The position numbers and the translations under genes are program-made. Shown here piece after piece: positions 11,264 to 21,776 of a stretch of 64,000 nt of DNA (the stretch's first letter is position 1; the number at the start of each line of letters is the position of its first letter). Location of the stretch: NCBI GenBank assembly GCA_003952965.2, contig CM025849.1, forward strand, positions 17,533,016 to 17,597,015. The letters run 5' to 3'. Origin of the DNA: Morella rubra (taxonomy: Eukaryota; Streptophyta; Magnoliopsida; Fagales; Myricaceae). Below the pieces are notes generated by a model. The model was not told the DNA's origin, did no database searches, and was given only the letters and a program-made list of their open reading frames with translations.

Positions 11264-12307
11264 TTAGAATGTTGGAAACTCAAGGTTTGAGGCGCACGAG
11301 CCGACGTTGGGAAATACTGGACATTCTATGAAGCTTGATCCATAGTAGTCGACGCAAAGATAAATCTGATAAAGCTGGCTCTGCCCCGATGCATCTTTAT
11401 TACATTCTATCCAAGGTTCATATCCAAGTGCATCTTGGATAGCATTCTTTATGCCGGTTAAGCTGTAGAGACCCCCATCTGCTTGAATTCCTTTAAAACA
11501 AGTGCACAAAAGAAATATTGAAATCACCTCTCCGTATGAAACAAAGCAATTAGTGATGGAAATATATTCTCTAGTTGTATCTCGAATCAAAATTTTGGTT
11601 ATATGAAGCTGCAGAGGACAAGTTTACCAGCATTTTCGAGTGCTTGGAGTATGTTTGCTTGGGCTTTGAGATCAAGGGCTGCTTGAAAGTATGCATGTTC
11701 ATCGAGGACAGACTCTGAGCACGTCCCGTGCTTATCCCATTCATGTGTCCAAAAGCTAGTATCGTCGCTGCTTGGGCATGCTAATGATGGCCAACTTACT
11801 TGCATTTGAGAGGTCAAATCCGAGACCTGTAGCATCATAAACGACGACTTATTCTAATATGTCGAAACACATGCTGGTAACTACGAGGTATGGAAATTTA
11901 GAACAATGTCATAGCAAACAAGCTTTGATTATGTACCTGCGATAGATCAAAAGGGTTGTTGGAATCACAGTTGGATGGATACGAGCCATCATCATAATTG
12001 GGCCAAAGCCCGTGGATGCCAAAATCTGATGCTGGTTTTCCTGTTGTTGGATAGCAACAACCTTGCGTCGTATCACAATATGATCCTGGCCACTGATTAG
12101 AAGGTCGAACAAAACTTTGAGCAACACAGTACTATACGTAAGAGGGAAGGAAAATACTGCACTCATGATCATGATACGCTCTTTAATCAAAGAAACACAA
12201 CTAACCTGTTGTACAAGGTAGAAGAAATCATAGCCCTGGGATGCGCAAGCAAGTGCTAAACATTGTGCTATTAGAAGCTTTAGGAGGAAAGAATAGTTCG
12301 GTTTCAT
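11264..12307 (-). CDS. S-like ribonuclease of the RNase T2 family (RNS1/RNase LE type), intact
   Basis: Four exons (12307-12206, 12092-11937, 11826-11628, 11490-11264) with GT..AG introns give a 227-residue protein, the usual length for S-like RNases. Residues 1-23 form a signal peptide (hydrophobic LLKLLIAQCLALACA), followed by GYDFFYLVQQ spliced exactly to WPGSYCDT. The catalytic blocks are IHGLWPNY (exon 2) and HEWDKHGTC (exon 3), each with the active-site His. Cysteines sit at family positions and the C-terminus ends NLEFPTF. These enzymes cleave RNA through 2',3'-cyclic phosphate intermediates, outside the cell or in vacuoles, and several are induced by phosphate starvation or wounding. 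No frameshift or stop was found, unlike most coding regions in this window. An alternative acceptor 42 bp upstream of exon 2 is possible but would break the conserved VQQ-WPGSYC join. Confidence 0.93.
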
Positions 12308-12368
12308 CTCTCTTTATTTTTCCTCTCTTCTAAATGTCAATGGTGTAGTTTGATGCTTTAGGAGGTTT

Positions 12369-12377
12369 CTATTTATA
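12369..12377 (-). promoter_or_regulatory. TATA box of the RNase gene
   Basis: The minus-strand reading is TATAAATAG, 62 bp upstream of the start codon at 12307. This predicts a transcription start near 12340 and a 5' UTR of about 35 nt. Confidence 0.65.
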
Positions 12378-12427
12378 CCTGATTAATTGTACGGGAATGT
12401 TTTGAGGGAACATATGATGTGCAGGTG

Positions 12428-12435
12428 GCATATCC
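12428..12435. promoter_or_regulatory. Candidate P1BS (PHR1) site upstream of the RNase gene
   Basis: GCATATCC fits the consensus GNATATNC bound by PHR1-type regulators of phosphate starvation. It lies about 50 bp upstream of the TATA box. The relic promoters near 38930 and 49880 carry GCATATGC at the same place, which also fits. S-like RNases of the RNS1/LE type are known phosphate-starvation genes. The match is short, so chance cannot be excluded. Confidence 0.5.
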
Positions 12436-12439
12436 TTAA

Positions 12440-12667
12440 ATGCTCATCGGAATATATGTATATAAATATATATATCAAAGCGTACGTTCGCGTGCCAATT
12501 TCTTGTACGATATTCATCTTCTTGAACTTTCATTTCTTTTATTGTTTGTGTCGAGATGTTTTTGATCCATTAGGAGTTGAGAGTTGATACACCATAAATA
12601 ATATATATAAATTAAATAAAACCTCTAATCTCTTTTAATTTCTGTTAATATTCTTGATCTTCCCCTA

Positions 12668-12699
<32 letters not shown>

Positions 12700-13497
12700 T
12701 GGTTGCATGTGACCAAAGCCATGATTGGAAAGGCATACCAATCATTTAATTTGACTTGGATTGATATTCAAGCTCCCGTGTGCATTTTTGGAAAATTAAT
12801 TAGCAACAATTTTTCTAAAGAATATATATATATATTATATATATGTGTCTTTCTTATAATTGTTTAATAAGGTCAATGGCTAGGGAGTTCTTGCTCCATG
12901 ATCGATCTGGATATGAGTTTCACCCCAGCCCTTGTACATGACAAGCTAATTAAAACACTACCCCACTCCCTCCCCAGAGAAGAACAGAATTTAGAAAAGG
13001 CACATCAGCTTGGCACGAGTCGATTATTAGGCATTAATATTTCATTAGACTCATTAACAAAATCCTTAATTTAGGCTAATGATACATGAAAACATTAATC
13101 CGTTCTCTTCATGAGAAAAGCAGCAAAATTTGGCTTACTCTATGTTTTGTACCTTTTACGTACCATGCCTTGAGTACTAATTTGTGGCTAGTAATACTTA
13201 TTTTATTGCTCATGAATAAGAGACAAAATAAATGTAAAGCAACCGAGCCATCAGAGATCCATTGTCCTAAATAAATTAACCATGCTTAATTTGTCCGTCT
13301 TATACATTTTGAAAATAACATTATATTTATAAAAAGCCAAATAAAATATGCACATATATGGATAATATTGGGTAAGAAATGGGTAGAACAAAGAATATGA
13401 TGCTTGAAGGAAGGAGGGAGATGGGCGAGTGTATATCTAACTATTTTTTTCTATGATCTGTACATCTTACGTACGTTTTCTTTCCTTTGTTTTTGCT
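12440..13497. other. RNase upstream region and flank of the MULE
   Basis: AT-rich DNA with TA microsatellites at about 12673-12699 and 12820-12845. Bases up to about 12663 recur in the RNase relics at 38640-39155 and 49520-50105. No gene was recognised. Confidence 0.5.
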
Positions 13498-13506
13498 TTT
13501 AATTTT

Positions 13507-13800
13507 GGGAAATTAACATTTTAGTCCCTGGGTTTATACCCCTTTAACAAAATGGTCCCTCAGAATCAAAATTCAAATCTAAGGCCCTCATACTTAATGC
13601 CTTTGACGTAGAAGCCCTTCCGTTAGGCTTCCGTCCATCAGCTTAACGGAAGGGCAATCTATGTCAGCAAAGACTCCATGTGGCAACCCTTTATGCCAGC
13701 TCAGCTCATTTTTTAAATTCTCACATGGCACACAAGACAAAACGGTGTCGCAAAAACTGAAGGGAAATGGGCATTTCATAACTCAACTGAACGGCACCGC
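13507..13800 (+). repeat. Left terminal inverted repeat of the MULE
   Basis: It matches the reverse complement of 25365-25652 over about 290 bp with substitutions and small indels. Shared blocks include 'tttatacccctttaac', 'gcccttccgtta' and 'ctcaactgaacgg'. Confidence 0.88.
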
Positions 13801-14035
13801 ATTTCTTCAAGTCCAAAACACGTTTTCACTTCAAAAAAACAAATCTATTGAAACGGTGCTGCATTTCTTCAAGTCCAAAACACGTTTTCACTTTAAAAAT
13901 GAAATTTGTTGAAACAGTGCCGCATTTCTTCAAGTCAAGAACAGGATTTCACTTCAAAAATAAAATCTGTTGAAAGGGCGCCACATTTCTTCAAGTGCAG
14001 AACGCAATTTCACTTCAAAAATCAACAAAATTAAT
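13791..14035 (+). repeat. Four tandem repeats of 61-62 bp next to the left TIR
   Basis: Units start near 13791, 13853, 13914 and 13975. Each contains 'catttcttcaagt' followed by 'ttcactt..aaaaa' and ends near 'ttgaa'. They are absent from the right end, which diverges from the left TIR at about this point. Confidence 0.85.
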
Positions 14036-14392
14036 TGCAGCAATGAGAGAAACAACGTCGTGAAGTGAGCTGTTGAAGAAATGAAGTGAGATGTTGAATA
14101 AATTAATGAAACGGCATCGTGCAGCTGTGATTTCCATGGCAAATTCGCAACGACGTCGTTCTAAGTTGGGATTTTTCACTCAAACACTTAAGTGTTTTCG
14201 ACATTCACTTGTGGTCCCCCAAATTTCGCAAAGTGGAAAGTTGAAAGAACCCTAGACTAGCCGAGAGTTGTTTGGTTGCTGTTTGGATTTTCGCGAAGAA
14301 AGTGTTGCTTTGTTGTTTGAATTTTAGTGGAGAAAGTGCATCTGTGGGGGTAGAAAGTGGGTTGCTTTGCTGTGGTTTGTTGTCTTTGAGAT

Positions 14393-17300
14393 ATGTCGCC
14401 AGGTATGTACTAATCTTGCTTCTCTATGTCATGTGGGTTAGTGTTTGTCGGTGGATATGTCCTGGCTTTTATATTGTGTACTTATTTTTTGTTGGAGCAA
14501 CATCAACTTTGGATGGAGAACACGTTTGAAAAATCACTTTTGTTGCTTTGCTCTGTTGTGTGCGTATAGGGAGTGAGTTTTTTTATGAGCTGTGTGGTGT
14601 CCTTTAGTGAAGTGTGTGTTGTTGGAAGTTGGGTGTTGTCGTTTTCATAGGAATAAGTGTTGTCTGTCTTTTTTGCATATAATAACAACTCGTGGTCCCT
14701 GGATTTTCTTCTTGTCGCATACAACACATATATATAGTGCCTAAGTGGTCCCAAACTAGTTAATTTGCAGTGGTCACGAATAGAAAAAAAAAAAGTGAAA
14801 GGAAACCAAATCCGTTACATATACAGATTTAGTCAACCCGATAATAACTCACCTAACATTTAATATATAGTAATTGATACTCATAACTGTATACATGACA
14901 TAGTTGTTATACTAATAAATTTTCATAAGTGTATACATAATATAGTTGACATGCTTTAGTTTAGTAAAATATATTTATTGTGGAAATAAATATTAAATAC
15001 CATTATTATTAGTACAGCTAAACACGGGTTAATAAAATTAGTTTCTGATCTGTTTAGTTTTTGCCTACCTTAGATTTAGTACCTTACTTTTATTTATTTT
15101 ACATTATAGATTGGCTAATGTAATGAAATTAATTGATTTATTTGTTGGTTATAGGGGCACTAAATATAGTTCTCTATCATGGAGGAATATTTTTAGGAGG
15201 TCGGGGGGAGCTTTATGTTGGAGGGCAAGCCGAAGTGATTGGCAAGATGGATCCCGACTATATATCAATAGGAGAAATTCATGAAGCAATCCTTTCTCAT
15301 GGGTATCAACAAACGGGTGACCTTTGGTACACTTTTGATGATGAAGAGTGGCTAAAAGTACAAACTTTTAAAAGCGACAAAGATGTCATACGTATGATCA
15401 ATAGGGCCCGGGAAGAGAAGAGGATGTTTCTAAATATCTACGTGGAACATGTTGTTGATGAGGCTGAGCTAATTCATGTAAACTCCCCATTGGCACAAAT
15501 TAGTTTTGGACCATCTGGTGGTGATAGTGGGGAGGATATTCAAGTAGAGCCAGAGCCCGAGCCCGAGTTTGATTTCAACGAGTTAGGTCTTGATGATGAA
15601 GATGATGTTGAAAAGACTACGGTTGGCAGAAGTAAAAGTAGAAGTAGCGGTAGACGTAGGAGAGGGGCTGGTAGTAGTAGGAGAGGAGGTGAAAGTTCTG
15701 AGAGTGAGGGTGAGGGTGAAGAGGAGGAAGAAGGGTCCGACTATGGGACTGATCTCAGCGATTTTTCTAGAAAAGACGTTGACGAAACCGAAGTGTTTGA
15801 CGATATTGGTAGTCCAGATGATGCATACCAAGAGACACAGAATTATGTGGATTGGTTTGGGGCCTTTCCAAGAACCTCAGGCGGTGAGGAGGGTCAAAGT
15901 GTTGAGTCAGATTATGAGGACTTTGAAGACTTTAGAAGTTGGGATGGATCTGATAGTGATGAGGCCCCACGTATGAGGAGACATGCAGATTTTAATGAGA
16001 AGACGGATATGCAAGGGGATGTTACACTTTATAAAGGATTGATATTTCCTACAACAAACGTCTTACGAAAGGCATTGAGGAAATATTCAATTCAAAAACA
16101 GTTTGACTACATGTATCTGAAGAATGATAAATCAGAGTACAAGCTCGTTGTCAAATTGAAGGATGTGACTTCTACATCTTCGCATCTAAGATGAAGGACT
16201 GCGATGGGATCCAGATCAAGTCCTTCATATCTGAGCATAATTGTGGGGCTCATTATGAAAATTCAAAATGCAATGTACAGTTCTTGGCGCACCACTACCT
16301 TCCGAACTTCAGAGATTCACCTAATTGGTCTGTGGCTGCAATGAGGGGTCAAATTCGCCGAGAATTCAACATTGACGTGCCATTGCACCGTTGTTACCGA
16401 GCAAAGAGGCTGGCATGTAGGATGGTCTTTGGGAACCAAAGTGAACAGTTCAAGTTCACTGCAAAGTACGCATTAGCCTTGGAGAGGTGGAATCCCGGTA
16501 CTACTGTATTTCTTTGCAAGTCTGGGGATCACTTTAGGCGGATTTATGTTTGCTTGAAGGCGTGCCAAGATGGGTTCAAACACTGTAGACCCTTCATCTG
16601 TGTTGATGGATGTCATTTGAAGGGGGGTTTTGGAGGCCAACTATTATGTGCCATTGGACTAGATGGGAATAACGACATGTTTCCGATTGCATATGCAGTG
16701 GTTGAGGCAGAGACAAGGGATTCCTGGAGTTGGTTTTTGCACCTTCTATTGACCGACATTGGAGATATCAATGATCGTAGTTGGACATTCATGAGTGATA
16801 GACAGAAGGTATACAGTATTGATTCTTGAATAATTTGTCTCTACCATCTGTTTTTACGAATAGGTGAAGGTAATAGAAGGTGGATGAAAAAAATAAATAT
16901 TTGTTACCGTGCATGCAGATCTGCATCCCACACAAAATACCAAATATGAAATCTGCATTTACAGAATACAAATAAATAAATATTTATTACCATGCATGCA
17001 GATTAAAATATTTTGTTTTTCACGTACATAGATGAAAAATGGAATTAGCGTGTATATATATATATGTGTGTGTGTGTGGTGACAGATTAGCATATTTATC
17101 GAATATATGTTCATGTTCACGTACATAGATGAAAAATGAATTTGTCATTCCCACAAAGCAGACTAGAATATTTATTCACTCAATGAAATAGTTATATATA
17201 TGTGGCAAATTGAGATATATATGGTTACTAATGATAATGTTGGATTTATTTGCAGGGCTTGGGATTGGTTTTTGAACATGAGTACCCAAAGATGTCTCAT

Positions 17301-18643
17301 CGATGTTGCCTACGTCATATACATGCGAATATGAAGTCAAAAGGATTCAAGGGGAAGACGTTGAAGGATTCGTTATGGCAGGCTGCTACTTCATCAAGCC
17401 AAACTGATTTCATTGGTGTAATGAAGGGGCTAGAGTTAATGTGACCGAGTATGCATCAGGAGCTTGCGACGATCGATCCTGCTATATGGTCGAGGCATGC
17501 TTTCAGTTTACAGGCCAAAACTGATATGTTACTTAATAATATAGTTGAATCTTTTAACTCATGGATAAAAGATGCACGCGACAAGCCCATAATCACAATG
17601 TTGGAAATGATTCGACGTCAACTCCTTGTGAGGTTTCAAAAGAAACGAGTAGGAGCAGAAGCAGTAGTGGCACAAACTCCAAATGCGTTGTGTCCAAAGA
17701 TTTCTAAATTATTTGAGAAGATAAAGAGTGATTCTCGGCTTTGTGTATGTCAATGGCAGAGCGGTTTTGAGTTCGAAGTTGACCATCCATATGGACCACG
17801 CCGGGTTGTTGATCTGAAGGCCTTGACATGTACATGTGGAAAGTGGCAGCTTACTGGCATTCCATGTATTCATGCAGTCTCTGCAATACATCATAGTAGA
17901 CAGTGCCCTGAGGAGTACGTCAATGATTACTATTACTTGACGACTTATCTGAGGTCGTATGAGCAAGGTATACATGCTATGCCGGATCCCGAGGAATGGC
18001 CTGAGAATGGGAATGAAGTGATTTTACCCCCACATGTGAGGGTGCAACCTGGACGACCAAGGAAGGCCAGAAGAAGGGAGCCAGATGAACCAGCAGGTAC
18101 TTATAAGATCAGTCGTAGCGGCTATGTGGTGAAATGTGGAAACTGTGGTACTGAAGGGCACAATGCACGTGCTTGCCCTCACCCTGAAAATCCTAATAAG
18201 AAAGTATGGAAAAAAAAAAGACAAAAAAGGTCCCCACTGATGGGGATGCAGGAGTTGGCAGTAGTGGTGGAAGCACGGTAAGAACATGTCATCAATTTGG
18301 TTATTTGCTAATTTAACTATTGCGTAAGTGCTAATTTACTTTTAGCTAATATAAGTAATTTATCTCTTAAATACGATGCAGAATCGTGGTGGCAAAGTGT
18401 CCTGGAGAGAGAAGGGAAGGGGAAGGGGAAAGGAAAGAGGAACTAGAAGGAATCAGCCTCAGGATAGAAGCAGTGGATTGGTAGGACCCTAATGGCTTTC
18501 ATTTGTATAAATGTTTTATATTTAAACTGAATATCAATATATCATCTAAGTTAACAATACGTTTGTGTGTATTGCATGATACTCAGGGGGCAACTACACA
18601 AGATCCACCAGAGATGTGTAGTGGAGTCACTGACCGCACTTGA
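14393..18643 (+). pseudogene. mudrA-type MULE transposase, with frameshifts
   Basis: Predicted exons are 14393-14402, 15155-16808, 17256-18277, 18382-18480 and 18587-18643. The first exon is only ATG TCG CCA G, spliced to GALNIVLYHGG; the long second exon has no ATG before its conserved start. Domain order: MuDR-type N-terminal domain (LYVGGQAEVIGKMDPD..), Asp/Ser/Glu-rich linker, DBD_Tnp_Mut (LYKGLIFPTTNVLRKAL), MULE catalytic domain with FICVDGCHLKG and TFMSDRQK, NNIVESFNSW carrying the third acidic residue, SWIM finger (CTCGKWQLTGIPCIHA), CCHC knuckle (CGNCGTEGHNARAC) and an Arg/Gly tail. Lesions: one G too few at 16161-16162 (KLK-GCDFYIF), an in-frame TGA at 17442-17444, and a shift at the A10 run 18210-18219, after which the natural frame reads GDAGVGSSGGST and splices on. 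Two of the three are homopolymer changes and may be read errors. Confidence 0.85.
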
Positions 18644-18887
18644 AGGGACCCTCAGGCAGTTGTGTTTTGCATTGTGATCAACTTTTTGAAATATGTATAT
18701 ATGGTCACAAAATTACAGACTTGTGTATTGGTACTTTTGGTCTCAGGCTTGTATTTGGTATTTGGATATGTATTTGATATTATGGATATGTATTTAGTAT
18801 AATGGTATTTGGATATGTATTTTGTATTATGGTATTTGGATATGTATTTGGTATTATGGGTATTTGAATATGTATATGGTATTATGA
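18644..18887 (+). repeat. Short tandem repeats after the transposase
   Basis: Degenerate units of about 24-28 bp built on 'ggtatttggatatgtattt..tattatgg' fill roughly 18740-18880. No coding capacity was recognised. Confidence 0.6.
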
Positions 18888-19390
18888 TTGACAATGTTTA
18901 AATGGCATTATGGTTTAAGGATGCAGATTTGATATTTTGTAATAAAAGGTTTGGTGTTTTGTAATTATAGATCGGTTATTCTAATTGGTGGGATGCATAT
19001 TTGGTATTTTGTAATTGATGGGATGCAGATTTTGTATTCTGTAAATGCAGATTTCATATTTGGTATTTTGTGTGGGATGCAGATTTGCTATTTTGTAGAT
19101 GCAGATTTGGTATTTTCTAGATGCAGGTTTGGTTCACAATGATATTGACAGAAACTGTAACTTTGATTTAGAATGACATTAGGAGGAATCAGTGCAATTT
19201 CATTACAGAAATCATAAGTACAAACAACATTCCAGTTCCATTTCATTACAACAAAGGGCTTCCACTTCCACTTCCACTTACAACAATCCTGCCATTAACA
19301 GTTACATGCACAAAAGTGGCACTACAAACTACATTTCTTCATACACCTTACAATTACACAACAAAATGGTTCTTTGGATCCTGGGACAAA

Positions 19391-19469
19391 TCACTTCCAT
19401 GACTGCAACAATATTGCTCCCATAATTGCAATGGCAGCTAACAATCCAGCAAAAGGAACCACATTGTTT
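19391..19469 (-). pseudogene. Possible 3' exon encoding a membrane tail (copy A)
   Basis: After a good acceptor (TTTGTTGCAG) the minus strand reads NNVVPFAGLLAAIAIM followed by GAILLQSWK and a stop, a single hydrophobic segment close to the C-terminus as in tail-anchored proteins. The same sequence occurs in copy B near 22250-22330. The parent gene is not recognised and it does not belong to the reductase family. It may be a second captured host fragment. Confidence 0.35.
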
Positions 19470-19719
19470 CTGCAACAAATTTTTTTGTGAGACAATTATA
19501 AGTAACAATCAATAGAAGTTGTAATCACAGAATAGAGAATGAAGATACCTTATTGGTGCAATTCAATTCAAACAAAAAATTAGAAACGGTAGATCCAGAA
19601 TGGAAGTCTTTGGTTCAGAGAGGACTCCTCATGAATCTGATCATCACAGAAATCATTATTATCAATTTGACATGCTTTGAAAACTTCTGACACCTAGCTA
19701 GGTTCTAACAACGAAGATG

Positions 19720-21090
19720 GAGAAGCAGGAAAGTTAAAAGTATGAAGGTTAAAAGTAAGGAAGAGTTCCCGCAAAATCTGGACAACCTCAGAATAGGAGA
19801 TAGTTTTTGCAACTACACAATATCTTCCGTTAGCTGATGGATTCTCATATGAAAGTATATGATATGTGCAGTCGCAGTATCTCTAACATCAACCCAGTTG
19901 GGGGGGTGCTGGATCTAGCATTTTTTGAGCCCCTGCATAAAGATAAACTGTCAGCCACTTGCAACACGAAAGGCTGCGAGTTGTAGAAGAGGGAACCGGA
20001 CAGATCCACTTGCTGGGACAAATAATTATAACATGTTCAAAGATTGTGAAGGAATATCATGAGATCATTAGTCTCAAAGAAACATTGTAATTTGTTAACC
20101 AGAGAAAGGTAAACAAACATTCTACTAGCTAGTAGAGGCTTGAGCTGTATGCAGACATTTGGCTATAGGACCAATCACCCAACCCGGGTTTATTGTTAGC
20201 CATGTCAATTCCATTTTCCTTCACAAATTTCCAAGCAGCTGCCTCTGGCAAGGTCTTTGAAAGCATATACCAAAGCTGATGACAAAATAAGATAATATTA
20301 ATAATTAAATCAGTCTATGGGTGCTGTTAATATAGAATATGAGTCACGAAACTAAACAAAAAAAAAGCACCATATGTTCTGCTCTACATACTCTTATTTA
20401 TTTTTTATTTTTACTGAATGCTCTAAGATTTTTTTGTTTCTTAGTTAGGTTGGAAACTGAAAAGAGATCTACACACCTTAGAGGATTAAGAAGTGGACTT
20501 ATTAAGCTAATTCACACACTATCTCAAAGTTGATACAGAATATGTCACGCAACTAATTAACCCAATACAAAAGATTGAACATCGTATATATTTAGATGTA
20601 GATATGGGACATACTTCTCATGACATAACCTCACCCTTGGCCTGTGGTCTTTTTTCTTTTTTTTTTTTTGTGGTCAATGAGACTATTTTAGTATATATTT
20701 ACCCAGGAGACAGAATTAGGAGAAAGAGGAAATGAAAGAAAGAAGGGAAAAAATGAACTGAGTAGCATATTGACTGAACAAGGAAAGTCTGGCCTCAAGC
20801 TTACCAAGGCTCATAAAGAAATTATAACCATCATATTTAAAGAACCCATAACAATTAGAAATTGTTATATATGTAATAAGAAATTAAGGTATATGTGCAG
20901 TACCTTTGATTTCTCACAAAAAGCAGGATCGGAAAAGGAATTCTCATCAAGTTGTACATCGGGAGTAAGAGGTTTTCCACTTAATGCAACAGCTACCATT
21001 GAGGACGTTATAACCACTCTTTTAACAAGGAAGCTTTACAGCATGAGCTCAGATTTTTTATTGTTCCCTTCACAGCTGGTTCAATAAGTT
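19720..21090 (-). pseudogene. Captured cinnamoyl-CoA-reductase-like gene fragment, copy A
   Basis: Exon 21090-20904 encodes the block also present in copy B (LIEPAVKGTI.., then SSVKRVVITSS with a local deletion in this copy, then GKPLTPDVQLD and FSDPAFCEKSK). Further down, the [16 protein letters not shown] exon starts near 20280 and the NWVDVRDTATAH exon lies near 19910. The middle exon is rearranged in this copy (about 20100-20210) and deletions break every exon. The family comprises extended-SDR NAD(P)H reductases; the YxxxK catalytic pair lies in YMLSK. The Rossmann-fold N-terminal exons are missing. Confidence 0.7.
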
Positions 21091-21776
21091 CTGCCTAAAA
21101 AGAAAGAATTACAAACAAGTTCATATGAATTAATTATGTCAAGCAAACGTTGAATAAAATTGGTCATTCTTCGAACTACAACATATATTGGCAGTCATGT
21201 CGGCAAACCACAATACAGTACTGCAGTGATTACCAACATGCACTTACTCCACTTACTCCAGTCAATTCAGGATGGCAAAGTAACAAACTTCCCTACCTTC
21301 CATGATTGATATCAACAGAGCCCTTGACCTTTTATATCTATTACTTGTTTATTTTAAGCACTAAGCAGCATCTTTCACACAACAGGAATCATTAAAAAAT
21401 ATTAAACCGAGACTAGTAAGTATTGATAATGGAAACTGAAGATTAAATCCACCTTAACAAAAACAGCCTTACCAAAATATGCTTATCAGTTTACATAAAT
21501 CTGTCTTTCAAAATCAATGCAGAACAGATAGTATATAACATCACAATTCATAAAAAAAAAACCCCTGTCATTAAGAATATCATTTCTGATGAGACATATG
21601 ATGGTTCAAATTTTTTTGCAAAAACTCAATGCTATATTGTAGGAAATAATTTACTAAAAGACAAAAGTTCATTCCTTAGAACAGTATTCATATGCATGAT
21701 CATTTGGCGTTAATTATTGGATTGGAAGCACTTGATGATAAAGAACAGAAAAGCACAAGGTTTTTTTGTGAGACTT

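Larger units (their letters stand above)
18888..21760 (+). repeat. Copy A of a 2.9-kb direct duplication within the MULE
   Basis: It aligns with 21777-24672 over its whole length at high identity, with small indels. Both units begin 'ttgaca(a/g)tgtttaaat' and end 'aaagcacaagg'. A 16-bp stretch, 'tttttttgtgagactt', lies at the joint. The first 250 bp also hold repeats of 'gatgcagattt.gtattttgta'. Confidence 0.9.

Noticed and set aside
11264-12307. Self-incompatibility S-RNase
   Set aside because: Four exons, the acidic-type S-like sequence pattern and the ending NLEFPTF fit RNS1/LE enzymes; S-RNases usually have a single intron in a hypervariable region and a different pattern.
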